Positions 1 to 8,707 of a DNA stretch of 64,000 nt are shown one piece after another. Within the stretch, counting starts at the first letter, position 1. Each line of letters starts with the position of its first letter. Source of the stretch: Paramesorhizobium salinisoli (GTDB taxonomy: Bacteria; Pseudomonadota; Alphaproteobacteria; Rhizobiales; Rhizobiaceae); NCBI RefSeq assembly GCF_003335045.1, contig NZ_QOZG01000002.1, forward strand, positions 1 to 64,000, in the 5' to 3' direction. Below the pieces are notes generated by a model. That model worked only from the letters and a program-made list of their open reading frames with translations. It did not search any database and was not told the origin of the DNA. Position numbers and translations under genes: made by a program.

Positions 1-82
1 CCGCCAGTTCCTCGTCGATGAACAATGCGACCTCGAGATGATCGAGCGCGTCATGGCAGATGAGGTGAAGCGCGTCCTATAG
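1..82 (+). CDS. C-terminal end of an unidentified protein (5' truncated)
   Basis: The frame is open from base 2 to a TAG stop at 80-82 and gives the 26-residue tail RQFLVDEQCDLEMIERV followed by MADEVKRVL. The tail is charged and probably helical. It is too short for me to name a family. Codon use is ordinary for the window, so I take it as the true 3' end of a gene that begins upstream. There is no intrinsic terminator directly after the stop. Confidence 0.5.
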   Translation, partial: RQFLVDEQCDLEMIERVMADEVKRVL

Positions 83-369
83 CTTCGGCGGCTCGACCAA
101 GCGGAAATGCTTTCGCCGGACGCTCACTGTCGAAGCGGGAGAGCGGCGGATATCAGATGCGGGGGTGACAGACCCGCGTGCGATGCCGCCGGCTTTTCCG
201 TGATCGGAAGGGGTGGAGACAGAAATCGCCGGACGGGCGGTCCTGTGACCGCAGTCAAACTATTTCATACGAGCGTTCGCATGACCGCCCGTCTTCCCAT
301 CCCAGGATTATGGGCCCTGACTTGGGGCGTTCTTTCTCAATGGCCAGACGCGGAAAGCGGGCGTGGTGT

Positions 370-417
370 CACCCCCCTCTGGCCTGCCGGCCATCTCCCC
401 CACAAGGAGGGAGATTA
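370..417 (+). repeat. C-rich dispersed repeat, copy A
   Basis: A roughly 48-base element runs from CACCCCCCTCTGGCCTGCC to GGAGGGAGATTA. The same sequence, reverse-complemented, lies at 484-530, and two further copies lie at 38568-38615 and 38681-38728. It contains its own short palindrome (GGCCTGCCGGCC). Elements of this kind are common between genes in Rhizobiales and Brucella, where they are treated as non-autonomous intergenic repeats. Nothing here encodes a transposase. Confidence 0.75.
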
Positions 418-483
418 CACCTTCATTGAGGTTCGGTACTAATCCACAGACGTTGAAGATTGAATGCCGAGCTTATGTCAGCC

Positions 484-530
484 AATCTCCCTCCTTGTGG
501 GGGAGATGCCCGGCAGGGCAGAGGGGGGTG
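484..530 (-). repeat. C-rich dispersed repeat, copy B (inverted)
   Basis: This is the reverse complement of copy A: it starts AATCTCCCTCCTTGTGGGGG and ends in GGCAGAGGGGGGTG. The two copies are separated by 66 bases, so a single-stranded transcript could fold them into one long hairpin. It lies just downstream of the DUF1993 gene, which is read on the minus strand and ends at 592. Confidence 0.75.
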
Positions 531-591
531 AGATTTCAGGCCGCAGCGCCGAGGCGGAGGGGATAGAATCTCCCTCCCCGCCGAAGCGGCC

Positions 592-1098
592 TCACACCCG
601 CCCGATATAATCCAGCTTGCCGATCGGCACGCCCTTGTGGCGCAGGATGTCGTAGGCGGTGGTGACGTGGAAGTAGAAATTAGGAATGGCGAAGCCGAGG
701 ACGTAGTCTCTCGCGGTAAAGGTCTTCGATCCCTGGCCGGTCTTAAGCTCCACTTCGGCAGCCTCGCGTCCGTCCATCGAATGGGCGGGAACCGCCTTGA
801 GGAAGGTGACCGTCGCGGCGATGCGCGCCTGCAGATCGTCGAAGCTCGCCTCGTTGTCCTCCATCGAGACAGTCTCGACCTGGCCGACGCGGACGGCGGC
901 GAATTTGGCGGTGTCGCTGGCGCGCTGGATCTGCGAGGTGAGCGGGGCCATGTCGGGGAAGAGGCGCGCTTCGAGCAGTTCGGCATGCGGCATGCCTTTC
1001 TCGTCGGCGAATGCGCGGCCCTTTTCGAGGATTTCGGTGAGGTTGGCGAAGCCCCGCAGGAAGGCGGGCACGGTGACGTCATAGAGCGACAGGGGCAT
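592..1098 (-). CDS. DUF1993 family protein
   Basis: This 168-residue protein starts MPLSLYDVTVPAFLRGFANL and fits the DUF1993 family along its whole length. The family is helical, resembles DinB-like bundles, and has no established reaction. The C-terminal block around FHVTTAYDILRHKGVPIGK (about residue 145) is the most recognisable part. I placed the start at the ATG ending at 1098 rather than at the codon 42 bases upstream, because the family normally begins with this MxLSLYD sequence. The gene stands alone, between the repeat pair and the flavin oxidoreductase gene. Function unknown. Confidence 0.8.
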   Translation of the reverse strand: MPLSLYDVTVPAFLRGFANLTEILEKGRAFADEKGMPHAELLEARLFPDMAPLTSQIQRASDTAKFAAVRVGQVETVSMEDNEASFDDLQARIAATVTFLKAVPAHSMDGREAAEVELKTGQGSKTFTARDYVLGFAIPNFYFHVTTAYDILRHKGVPIGKLDYIGRV

Positions 1099-1220
1099 GG
1101 ATTTCCTTTGACATCGTTGAGGATCGATGGCGCTGACCATAGACCGCGCATGGGACGGGTCAAATGATTTGCGATCACTTCACCGGCATTCCTCACCCGT
1201 CCCGCTTTGCCCGGCGTCCC

Positions 1221-3266
1221 TCAGAACCGCAAGGCATAGCGGATGCCGTCATAGATGGCGGCATGGATGTTGCGGGCGTGGACGGCATCGCCGATGCGGA
1301 CGAGATCGAACGTGCCCTCCCGGCGACGCGGGAAGATCGCGCCGCCATGGACGAGTTTGTCGTAATCGACCGCTCCGCCATTGCGCGACAGGGGTTTCAG
1401 CGCGGCATAGAGATCGTCGATGGGCAGCGTGCCGTGCTCGACCACCACCTGGTCGACAAGGCGCTCCTCCTCATAGTCCCTGGCGAAATCGGAGCGCAGC
1501 ACCGCTACCAGCCGGTTGCCCTCGCGCCTGACGGCGGCGAGCCGGGTATTGATCGTCACGCGCACGCCATGCTCCTGAAAGGCGCGCATATAGGGCGCAT
1601 GGTTCATGCCGCCCATCTCGGGCGCGAAGAAGCGCTCGGGGCTGACGAGTTCGAGTTTCACGCCGGCATGGGCGATCATTTCCGCCGCGCTCATGCCCTG
1701 ATGGCCGCCATGGTCGTCATAGAAGAGCACGCTGTCGCCCGGCTTGGCGCTGCCCGCGAGGATGTCCCAGCTCGACGTCACGAGGTGGTCGCCCTCGTCC
1801 AGCGGCGGGTTCTGCGGCAGGCCGCCGGTGGCGATCACCACGATATCGGGCTCGAGCGCCAATATGTGGTCCGCTTCGGCCCATGTGTCGTAGGTGAGCG
1901 GCACGCCCAGCCTTTCGAGTTCGGCGAGCCGCCAGTCGATGATGCCGATCATCTCGCGGCGGCGCGGGTTCTGCGCGGCGAGCCGCACCTGTCCGCCCGC
2001 CTGCGACGCCGCCTCGAAGACGCTAACCCTGTGGCCGCGCTCGGCGGCGACGCGCGCCGCCTCCAGCCCCGCCGGCCCCGCGCCGACGATTGCGACGGTT
2101 TTTGCGCCGTCCTCGGCCTTGCGGATGATGTGGGGGATGGTCGCCTCGCGGCCCGTCGCGGCATTGTGGATGCACAGCGCCTCGCCGCCCTCATAGATGC
2201 GGTCGAGGCAATAGGTGGCGCCGACGCAGGGGCGGATGCGGTGTTCCTCGCCGGCCATGATCTTGCGGACGATATGCGGATCGGCGATATGGGCGCGGGT
2301 CATGCCGACCATGTCGAGCTTGCCCTCGGCGATGGCATGGCGCGCGGTGGCGACATCGCCGATGCGGGCGGCGTGGAAGACGGGGAATTTCGTCGCCGCG
2401 CGGATCTCGCCGGCAAAATCGAGATGCGGCGAGGCGCGCATGCCCTGAATGGGGATCACCTCGTTCAGCGCCGCATCGGTATCGATATGGCCGCGGATGA
2501 TGTTGAGGAAATCGACCTTGCCGGATGCGGCGAGGCGGCGGGCGATCTCCACGCCCTCCTCGCGCGACAGCCCCTTCTCCCAGTCCTCATCGGCCACCAT
2601 GCGGACGCCCACCAGGAAATCCGCGCCGACGGCGTCGCGCACCGCGTCGATCACGCTCCAGGTGAAGCGCAGGCGGTTGTCGAGCGAGCCGTTATATTCG
2701 TCGGTGCGGTGGTTGGTGGCGGGCGACCAGAAACCGTCGATGAGATGGCCATAGGCTTCGAACTCGATGCCGTCGAGGCCGGCTTCCTTCATGCGCTGGG
2801 CGGCGGAGGCATAATCGGCGATGACGCGCTCGATATCCCAATCCTCCATCTCCTTCGGAAAGGTGCGGTGCGCCGGCTCGCGGACCGGTGAAGGGGCCAG
2901 CACGGGGAGCCAGTCGGCCTTGTTCCAGCCACCTGTGCGCCGGCCGAGATGGGTGAGCTGGATCATCACCGCGCAATCATGCTCGTGGCAGCCATCGGCG
3001 AGTTGCCTCATCCAGGGCACAATCTCATCCTTATAGGCGAGGAGATTGCCGAAGGCTGGCGGGGAGTCCCGCGAGACGACGGCGGAGCCCGCCGTCATGG
3101 TCAGCGCCATGCCTCCCCTCGCCTTTTCGACATGGTAGAGGCGGTAGCGGTCCTTCGGCATGCCGTCCTCGGAATAGGCCGGCTCATGGCTCGTCGACAT
3201 GATGCGGTTCTTCAGCGTGAGATGTTTCAGCTGGAAGGGTTGCAGAAGCGGGTCATTCGATGCCAT
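1221..3266 (-). CDS. NADH:flavin oxidoreductase, N-methylproline (stachydrine) demethylase type
   Basis: A 681-residue two-part flavoprotein. Residues 5-340 form an Old Yellow Enzyme-type TIM barrel that should bind FMN. The rest, from about residue 390 (VAIVGAGPAGLEAARVA), is a Rossmann flavin/NAD region as in 2,4-dienoyl-CoA reductase and trimethylamine dehydrogenase. The subgroup, with MSTSHEPAYSEDGMP near the start and CVGATYCLDRIY between the domains, is that of proteins annotated as N-methylproline or dimethylglycine demethylase, which strip N-methyl groups from betaines. In the iron-sulfur region the second cysteine of the trimethylamine dehydrogenase pattern (CxxCxxC) is an alanine. 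The start at the ATG ending at 3266 is preferred over a longer frame. The substrate is inferred, not proven. Confidence 0.8.
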   Translation of the reverse strand: MASNDPLLQPFQLKHLTLKNRIMSTSHEPAYSEDGMPKDRYRLYHVEKARGGMALTMTAGSAVVSRDSPPAFGNLLAYKDEIVPWMRQLADGCHEHDCAVMIQLTHLGRRTGGWNKADWLPVLAPSPVREPAHRTFPKEMEDWDIERVIADYASAAQRMKEAGLDGIEFEAYGHLIDGFWSPATNHRTDEYNGSLDNRLRFTWSVIDAVRDAVGADFLVGVRMVADEDWEKGLSREEGVEIARRLAASGKVDFLNIIRGHIDTDAALNEVIPIQGMRASPHLDFAGEIRAATKFPVFHAARIGDVATARHAIAEGKLDMVGMTRAHIADPHIVRKIMAGEEHRIRPCVGATYCLDRIYEGGEALCIHNAATGREATIPHIIRKAEDGAKTVAIVGAGPAGLEAARVAAERGHRVSVFEAASQAGGQVRLAAQNPRRREMIGIIDWRLAELERLGVPLTYDTWAEADHILALEPDIVVIATGGLPQNPPLDEGDHLVTSSWDILAGSAKPGDSVLFYDDHGGHQGMSAAEMIAHAGVKLELVSPERFFAPEMGGMNHAPYMRAFQEHGVRVTINTRLAAVRREGNRLVAVLRSDFARDYEEERLVDQVVVEHGTLPIDDLYAALKPLSRNGGAVDYDKLVHGGAIFPRRREGTFDLVRIGDAVHARNIHAAIYDGIRYALRF

Positions 3267-3312
3267 TGCGGTTCCAATCTGATCTCTATTTGTTATTGCG
3301 CATTTTCCGAAC

Positions 3313-3335
3313 GCAAAACCGCTTTGCACTTTTGC
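3313..3335. repeat. Short palindromic element between flavin oxidoreductase and queF
   Basis: GCAAAA (3313-3318) and TTTTGC (3330-3335) flank the spacer CCGCTTTGCAC. The spacer is almost identical to that of the palindrome at 56526-56549 (CCGCTTCGCAC). The two look like members of one small dispersed palindrome family. This one sits in the divergent promoter region of the oxidoreductase gene and queF. Confidence 0.5.
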
Positions 3336-3373
3336 TGGAAATGCTTTGAACACTCTTTGAAAGGAGTAAAGCT

Positions 3374-3835
3374 GTGACCGATGTCCAAGGACTGACCCAG
3401 CTGGGAGCCAAGACCGACATAGCGGCCTCGCCCGAGGAAGCCGTGCTCGAAACCGTACCCTACACCCGCCGCGACGGGCCGCCGGCGATCGTGCGCTTCA
3501 CCTGCCCCGAATTCACCTCGCTCTGCCCGATGACCGGACAGCCAGACTTCGCGCATATCGTCATCGACTATGCGCCGGATGCCCGGCTGGTGGAATCGAA
3601 ATCGCTGAAGATGTTCCTCTTCTCGTTCCGCAACCATGGCGCATTCCACGAGGATTGCACGATCGAGATCGGGCGGCGGATCGTCGAGGCGACAAAGCCG
3701 CTCTGGCTGCGCATCGGCGGCTACTGGTATCCGCGCGGCGGCATCCCGATCGACGTCTTCTGGCAGACCGGCACACCGCCGGAGGGCGCATGGCTTCCGG
3801 ATACCGGCGTTCCGCCCTATCGCGGCCGGGGATGA
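3374..3835 (+). CDS. queF: NADPH-dependent 7-cyano-7-deazaguanine (preQ0) reductase QueF
   Basis: QueF reduces the nitrile of preQ0 to the amine preQ1 in the cytosol, the last step before queuosine precursor is inserted into tRNA. The 153-residue protein is the short, homo-oligomeric form. The nucleophile Cys51 and acid Asp58 stand in [14 protein letters not shown]. The substrate-binding ESKSLK begins at Glu74, and His92-Glu93 follow in the FHED block; these spacings match the Bacillus enzyme. The start is GTG at 3374, preceded by AAAGGAG seven bases upstream. I looked for a preQ1 riboswitch in the leader and saw none. Confidence 0.95.
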   Translation: MTDVQGLTQLGAKTDIAASPEEAVLETVPYTRRDGPPAIVRFTCPEFTSLCPMTGQPDFAHIVIDYAPDARLVESKSLKMFLFSFRNHGAFHEDCTIEIGRRIVEATKPLWLRIGGYWYPRGGIPIDVFWQTGTPPEGAWLPDTGVPPYRGRG

Positions 3836-3926
3836 TCTGGGGAGATGGGCGCTGCCGGACTGCATTTGCCATCATCAATAGCATGCGTCCGGCATCGCCG
3901 CTTTGTCGCGCGCGACACCAAGCCGA

Positions 3927-4070
3927 TCTTATCCGAAAAGTCTGCAACTTTTCGGGACCATCTTCCTGTTAGCCGCATGGTCTTATCCGAAAAGTCTGCA
4001 ACTTTTCGGGACCATGTTCCTGTTAGCCGCATGGTCTTATCCGAAAAGTCTGCAACTTTTCGGGACCATG
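3927..4070. repeat. 54-bp tandem repeat with hairpin, 2.7 copies
   Basis: Units start at 3927, 3981 and 4035. The first two differ by a single base; the third stops after 36 bases. Each unit contains a perfect 9-bp hairpin, CCGAAAAGT / ACTTTTCGG with loop CTGCA, at 3933-3955, 3987-4009 and 4041-4063. The core resembles the dispersed palindromes (RPE-like) of Rhizobiales. The array fills most of the queF-mutL gap and ends 27 bases before the mutL start, so it lies in the mutL promoter or leader. Confidence 0.85.
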
Positions 4071-4097
4071 CTGTAGCGAATCCGCTTATATAGTCCC

Positions 4098-5972
4098 ATG
4101 ACGATCCGGCATTTAAGCGAAACCATCATCAACCAGATTGCGGCAGGCGAGGTCATCGAGCGGCCGGCCAGTGTCGTGAAGGAACTCGTCGAAAACGCCA
4201 TCGATGCGGGAGCATCGCGCGTCGAGGTGGTGACGGCGGGCGGCGGCAAGACGCTGATCCGCGTCACCGACAATGGTTCAGGCATTCCGGCGGGCGAACT
4301 GGCGCTGGCGGTGTCGCGCCATTGCACATCGAAGCTTACCGACGACGTGCACGATATCCGCGCGCTCGGCTTTCGCGGCGAGGCGCTGCCCTCCATCGGC
4401 TCGGTGTCGCGGCTGTCGCTGAAATCGCGCGTGGCCGACGCCGAATCCGGGTTCGAGATCACTGTTTCCGGCGGACGCATGGAGGGGCCGCGCCCGGCGG
4501 CGCTCAACCAGGGCACGATCGCCGAAGTGCGCGACCTCTTCTTCGCCACGCCTGCGCGGCTGAAATTCATGAAGACCGACCGCGCCGAGGCGATGGCGGT
4601 GGGCGATATCGTCAAACGGGTGGCCATTGCTTTTCCGCATATCCGCTTTTCGCTCGCGGGCAGCGACCGCACGCCGCTCGAACTGCCGGCGACGGGTGCG
4701 GGCAGCGACGGGATGCTGGAGCGTATCGCGCAGGTGCTCGGCAAGGAGTTTCCGGAGAACGCCATCGCCATCGATGCGGAACGAGACGGCGTGCGGCTTG
4801 CCGGTTTTGCCGGCATACCCTCCTTCAACCGCGCCAACAGCCTTCACCAGTTCGCCTATGTCAACGGGCGGCCGGTGCGCGACAAGCAGATATGGGGCGC
4901 GATCCGCGGGGCCTATGCCGATGTGATCGCCCGCGACCGCCATGCCGTGGCGGTGCTGTTCCTGACGCTCGATCCGGCGCTGGTGGATGTCAACGTGCAT
5001 CCCGCAAAGGCGGATGTGCGCTTCCGCGATCCGGGCCTGGTGCGCGGGCTGATCGTCGGCGCCATCAGGCAGGCGCTTTCGCAATCCGGCATCCGGGCGG
5101 CGACAAGCGGGGCAGAGGCGATGATGCAGGCCTTCCGTGCCGAAGGGTTCGGCGCGAGACAGGCCCCTGAGCGCCCCGCGGCCGCTTATCGCGCGCCGGC
5201 CTATCAGGCGGGCAGCTGGACGACGACCGCGCCAAGACCGCGCTCCGAATGGTCGCCGGCCACCGCGCCCTATCGGCCGCTCGATATGGATATGGGCTTT
5301 GCGGAAAACGAACAGGCGACCTTCGAAGGGGTGACCACGCCCAGCGCCGATGCGCGGGCGACGGTAGAAGATGCGCCGGCGGAGCTCATCGCCGCACCGC
5401 TCGGTGCTGCGCGGGCGCAGATCCACGCCAATTACATCGTGGCGCAGACCGACGACAGCCTGGTGATCGTCGACCAGCATGCGGCGCATGAGCGGCTGGT
5501 CTATGAGGCGCTGAAGACCGCGCTGCACGCCCGGCCCCTGCCCGCGCAGATGCTGCTCATCCCCGAGATCGTCGATTTGCCGGAGGAGGATGCCGAGCGG
5601 CTCGCCAGCCACGCCGAGACGCTCGCGCGCTTCGGCCTGGGCGTCGAGCGCTTCGGGCCGGGCGCGGTGGCGGTGCGCGAGACGCCGGCCATGCTGGGTG
5701 AGATCGACGTGCAGCTTCTCATCCGAGACCTCGCCGATGAAATCGCCGAGCACGATACATCGGACGGGCTCAAGGCCATGCTGGATCATGTCGCCGCGAC
5801 CATGGCCTGCCATGGCTCGGTGCGCGCCGGACGCCGCCTGAAGCCGGAGGAAATGAACGCGCTTTTGCGCCAGATGGAGGCGACGCCGGGCTCCGGCACG
5901 TGCAATCACGGGCGTCCGACCTATATCGAGCTGAAACTGGCCGATATCGAGCGCCTGTTCGGGCGCAGATAG
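4098..5972 (+). CDS. mutL: DNA mismatch repair protein MutL
   Basis: A 624-residue MutL that couples mismatch recognition by MutS to strand incision. The N-terminal GHKL ATPase shows [17 protein letters not shown] and [10 protein letters not shown] in the first 100 residues. A proline- and alanine-rich linker (about 340-420) leads to the C-terminal dimer domain. That domain carries the metal-dependent endonuclease motif [12 protein letters not shown] (pattern DQHA-x2-E-x4-E), plus ACHGSVRAG and CNHGRPT. This MutL should therefore nick DNA itself, as expected in bacteria lacking MutH. The gene stands alone behind the 54-bp hairpin repeats. Confidence 0.97.
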   Translation: MTIRHLSETIINQIAAGEVIERPASVVKELVENAIDAGASRVEVVTAGGGKTLIRVTDNGSGIPAGELALAVSRHCTSKLTDDVHDIRALGFRGEALPSIGSVSRLSLKSRVADAESGFEITVSGGRMEGPRPAALNQGTIAEVRDLFFATPARLKFMKTDRAEAMAVGDIVKRVAIAFPHIRFSLAGSDRTPLELPATGAGSDGMLERIAQVLGKEFPENAIAIDAERDGVRLAGFAGIPSFNRANSLHQFAYVNGRPVRDKQIWGAIRGAYADVIARDRHAVAVLFLTLDPALVDVNVHPAKADVRFRDPGLVRGLIVGAIRQALSQSGIRAATSGAEAMMQAFRAEGFGARQAPERPAAAYRAPAYQAGSWTTTAPRPRSEWSPATAPYRPLDMDMGFAENEQATFEGVTTPSADARATVEDAPAELIAAPLGAARAQIHANYIVAQTDDSLVIVDQHAAHERLVYEALKTALHARPLPAQMLLIPEIVDLPEEDAERLASHAETLARFGLGVERFGPGAVAVRETPAMLGEIDVQLLIRDLADEIAEHDTSDGLKAMLDHVAATMACHGSVRAGRRLKPEEMNALLRQMEATPGSGTCNHGRPTYIELKLADIERLFGRR

Positions 5973-6041
5973 ACAGCGGACGGCTTGACCCGTCGCAGCT
6001 TTTGTGGCGCTTTTAACCGAAAGAACAAGACAGGAAGAACC

Positions 6042-6275
6042 ATGAACAGATTTGAAGGTCCACGTTCTCAGGAAGCGCGGCTGCGCTATCTCGATGGCGA
6101 CTTTCAGGTTTTGAGCCCCGGCGCCTATGTCGTCTGCGCCGTCACGGGCGAACAGATCCCGCTGGACGAACTGAAATACTGGAGCGTCACGCGGCAGGAG
6201 CCTTATGCCAACGGCATGGTTTCCTACCAGCGCGAGTTGGAGTGCAATCCGGAACTGCGCAGCCGCAAGGGCTAG
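6042..6275 (+). CDS. DUF2093 family small protein
   Basis: A 77-residue protein with the DUF2093 signature, including LSPGAYVVCAVTGEQIPLDEL and the closing block ending in YQRELECNPELR. DUF2093 is confined largely to alphaproteobacteria and has no assigned function; the conserved cysteines hint at metal binding, which is only inference. I chose the ATG at 6042 because CAGGAAG lies just upstream and the longer frame has no conserved N-terminus. It follows mutL by 69 bases on the same strand and may share its transcript. Confidence 0.85.
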   Translation: MNRFEGPRSQEARLRYLDGDFQVLSPGAYVVCAVTGEQIPLDELKYWSVTRQEPYANGMVSYQRELECNPELRSRKG

Positions 6276-6359
6276 ATCCTGTTTGATGGGTTTCCGACTT
6301 GAAGCCGTTCTGTGCCGCTGAGGGAGCGGAGATGTGGAATGCTGGCGTAACGCGGCCGA

Positions 6360-7388
6360 TCACCCCTTTATCCGCCGCTGACGATAGCGCTCCTGTGCCG
6401 CATCGATGATCCGTCCTGCGATATCAGGCTGATCGAAGGCCAGTTCGACATCGATCACACCGAGCTTTTCCAGGAATTGCGGGGGCGTGCCGAGTGCCGT
6501 GGCGAGGCGGACATGGTCCTTGGCCGTAGTGACCAGATTAAGGTCGGCGGCGGCGGCGGTCTGCATCAGTTCGGTGATGTCATCCGGGGTATAGGGGTGG
6601 TGGTCGGGAAAGCTGCGGGTCAGGACCGGCGCGCCGCCCATTTCGCTGAGGCTTGCGAAAAACTTCTCCGGATTGCCGATGCCGGCGAAGGCGAGGAAGC
6701 GTTTGCCGGAAATCGCGCTTTTGGAACTGGGGACGAGCCGCGCCCCGTGGATCGGCTTTGCAGCGCGCGCGGCCTGCCGGATCACCTTGTCCGCTCCGCT
6801 GCCCGTGCCGATCTTGAGGAGCGCATCAGCCTTCCGCAATTGGTCGATCAGCGGCGCGCGCAGCGGTCCTGCCGGTATGATCCGGCCATTGCCGATGCCG
6901 CGGCTCGAATCCAGCACGATGAGCGCATAATCGATATGCAGCCTCGCGCTCTGGAAGCCGTCATCCATGATGAGGAAATCGCATCCCTCTGCGATCAGCA
7001 GTCTGGCCGCGGCGACCCGATCAGGCGAGACCGCGACCGGGGCATGGCGGGCGAGAAGCAGAGGTTCGTCGCCGGTATGTCTGGCAGTGTCATGATCGGG
7101 ATCGACGAGATGAACACCGGAGAACCCGCCGCCATAGCCGCGCGAGACGATGCCCGGCTTCAGCCCCTTTGCTTGCGCTGCTTTGGCAAAGGCTATGGCC
7201 GTCGGCGTCTTGCCGGCGCCGCCCACCGTGAAATTGCCGATGCAGAGAACCGGCAGCGGCACTTTGGGCGGCGTCCCCCGCACCAGCCTGCGCCGGGCGA
7301 CAGCACCATAAAGGGCTGAGAGCGGAGAGAGTGCGAAGGCACGCCAGTCCGGCTTTTCCCACCAGAATGGAGGTGCCTCGCTTGCCAT
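6360..7388 (-). CDS. lpxK: Tetraacyldisaccharide 4'-kinase LpxK
   Basis: LpxK phosphorylates the 4' position of the lipid A disaccharide at the inner membrane. The 342-residue protein has the expected P-loop near residues 51-62 (GNFTVGGAGKTP), an N-terminal hydrophobic anchor (FALSPLSALYGAVARR), and the DDGFQSARLHID block that holds the catalytic aspartate region. Its ATG overlaps the stop of waaA by one base, so the two genes are translationally coupled. The cluster waaA-lpxK with a DUF374 acyltransferase upstream is typical of Rhizobiales. Confidence 0.95.
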   Translation of the reverse strand: MASEAPPFWWEKPDWRAFALSPLSALYGAVARRRLVRGTPPKVPLPVLCIGNFTVGGAGKTPTAIAFAKAAQAKGLKPGIVSRGYGGGFSGVHLVDPDHDTARHTGDEPLLLARHAPVAVSPDRVAAARLLIAEGCDFLIMDDGFQSARLHIDYALIVLDSSRGIGNGRIIPAGPLRAPLIDQLRKADALLKIGTGSGADKVIRQAARAAKPIHGARLVPSSKSAISGKRFLAFAGIGNPEKFFASLSEMGGAPVLTRSFPDHHPYTPDDITELMQTAAAADLNLVTTAKDHVRLATALGTPPQFLEKLGVIDVELAFDQPDIAGRIIDAAQERYRQRRIKG

Positions 7389-8707
7389 CAGCGCGACCCC
7401 TGCGGTCCCGTCAACTGCGCCTGGACCACCAGGGGCTGGATAAAGGGTTCGAGAGCAACCAATGTGCGCTCGAGCGAGCCGCGCATATCCTCGACGGTCC
7501 GGGCGGCAGCGGCGATCATTTCACGGCGCTGCGCCTCGTTGTTGAAGAGGAAGTTGACCGCGCCAGCCAGCATATCGCGGTCGCGCACCAGCTTTGCACC
7601 GCCATTCTTGATGAGCCGCTGGTAGGAATCGCGGAAATTCTGGACGTTGCGCCCTGCAAGAATGGCGGTGCCGAGCATGGCCGGCTCCAGCGGGTTCTGA
7701 CCGCCCTCGCCGGTCAGCGAGCGGCCGACAAAGGCGATCTCGGTCAGTCGCAGATAAAGCCCCATCTCACCGATCGTGTCGCCGAGGAGAATATTGGTTT
7801 CCGGCGTAATCGGGTCATTGCGGCTGCGCAACGCCACCTTGAGGCCGCGTGCGACCATCATCGTCTCGAGCGCTGCGACGCGGTCTGGATGGCGCGGCAC
7901 GATGATCGTCAGGAGATTCTTGTGCCGGGTCTTCAGCATGTCATGAACCTCGACCGCGATCTCCTCCTCGCCCTGATGCGTGGAGATAGCCGCCCATGTA
8001 CCGCGCTCGCCGATCTGATCCCGGTAGGCTGCAACCACGGAAACATCGGCGGGCGGGACAATGGCGTCGACCTTCAGATTGCCTGAGACGACCACCGGAC
8101 GGGCGCCGAGCGTGCGGAAACGTTCGCCATCCACCTCCGACTGCGCCACCACTAGCGCAAGATTTTCAAACAGCGCCTCCGCCAGCGAAGCGCGTTTCTT
8201 CCATGCGGCAAAGGAGCGGTCGGACAGCCTTCCATTGACCAGCACCTGCGGCACCCGGCGGGCGCCGAGTTCCAGGATGGTCATGGGCCAGATTTCGGAT
8301 TCGCAGATCACCGCGAGATCCGGGCGCCAATGGGTCAGGAACTTGTTGACCGCCGGTTTGAGGTCGAGTGGAACATATTGATGGATCACCCGGTCCTGCA
8401 AACGCTCGGCGACGAGCTTGGCCGAGGTCACGGTGCCCGTGGTCAGCACGACATGGATGCCCATCGCGACGATGCGCTCGATCAGCGGGATCACCGCCGA
8501 GGTTTCGCCGACGCTTGCCGCATGAACCCAGACCAGCGGGCCATCCGGCCGCGGGATGCTGGCCTTGCCGTAGCGCTCCCGGCGGCGGGCATGGTCTTCC
8601 TTGCCGCGCGACACGCGAAACGCGACATAGGCGCCGACGACGGGATAGACGGCGGCCCCGCCCCAGCGATAGGCGGTGAGGATCGTCCGGGCCCATTTCT
8701 CGCTCAT
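7388..8707 (-). CDS. waaA: 3-deoxy-D-manno-octulosonic acid (Kdo) transferase WaaA
   Basis: WaaA adds Kdo to lipid IVA, at the cytoplasmic face of the inner membrane. The 439-residue protein has an N-terminal membrane anchor followed by the glycosyltransferase N domain, with the signature VWVHAASVGETSAVIPLIE near residue 60. A GT-B C-terminal domain follows, with ISTHQGEEE and the closing GGQNPLEPAMLGTAIL block. It overlaps both neighbours: four bases with the DUF374 gene and one base with lpxK. Confidence 0.96.
   Translation of the reverse strand: MSEKWARTILTAYRWGGAAVYPVVGAYVAFRVSRGKEDHARRRERYGKASIPRPDGPLVWVHAASVGETSAVIPLIERIVAMGIHVVLTTGTVTSAKLVAERLQDRVIHQYVPLDLKPAVNKFLTHWRPDLAVICESEIWPMTILELGARRVPQVLVNGRLSDRSFAAWKKRASLAEALFENLALVVAQSEVDGERFRTLGARPVVVSGNLKVDAIVPPADVSVVAAYRDQIGERGTWAAISTHQGEEEIAVEVHDMLKTRHKNLLTIIVPRHPDRVAALETMMVARGLKVALRSRNDPITPETNILLGDTIGEMGLYLRLTEIAFVGRSLTGEGGQNPLEPAMLGTAILAGRNVQNFRDSYQRLIKNGGAKLVRDRDMLAGAVNFLFNNEAQRREMIAAAARTVEDMRGSLERTLVALEPFIQPLVVQAQLTGPQGSR

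Larger units (their letters stand above)
83..591. other. Gene-free stretch with inverted repeats
   Basis: No convincing gene lies here. The short open frames (for example 107-442) have no ribosome binding site and no recognisable protein. The stretch holds an 11-bp perfect inverted repeat (GACGGGCGGTC at 232-242 against its complement at 283-293). The 3' part of its first arm can alternatively pair locally (GCGGTC 237-242 with GACCGC 247-252). It also holds a pair of C-rich repeats in opposite orientation at 370-417 and 484-530, listed separately. Confidence 0.6.

Noticed and set aside
107..442. 111-residue open frame near the left edge
   Set aside because: It runs through the repeat element, lacks a ribosome site, and its sequence is Arg/Gly-rich with no recognisable family.
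1164..2891. 575-residue open frame on the plus strand
   Set aside because: It is the antisense of the flavin oxidoreductase gene. Its composition (His-, Asp- and Ala-rich, no motifs) is typical of a GC-rich shadow frame, and it has no ribosome site.
3267..3373. preQ1 riboswitch before queF
   Set aside because: The gap contains a short palindrome but no preQ1 aptamer pattern. The short A/T-poor leader does not fold into the known pseudoknot by eye.
3927..4070. CRISPR-like array
   Set aside because: The repeats are directly adjacent 54-bp units with identical spacing parts, so there are no variable spacers, and no cas genes are near.
4278..5909. 543-residue open frame antisense to mutL
   Set aside because: Arg/His-rich with no domain. 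MutL on the other strand has every expected motif, so this is a shadow.
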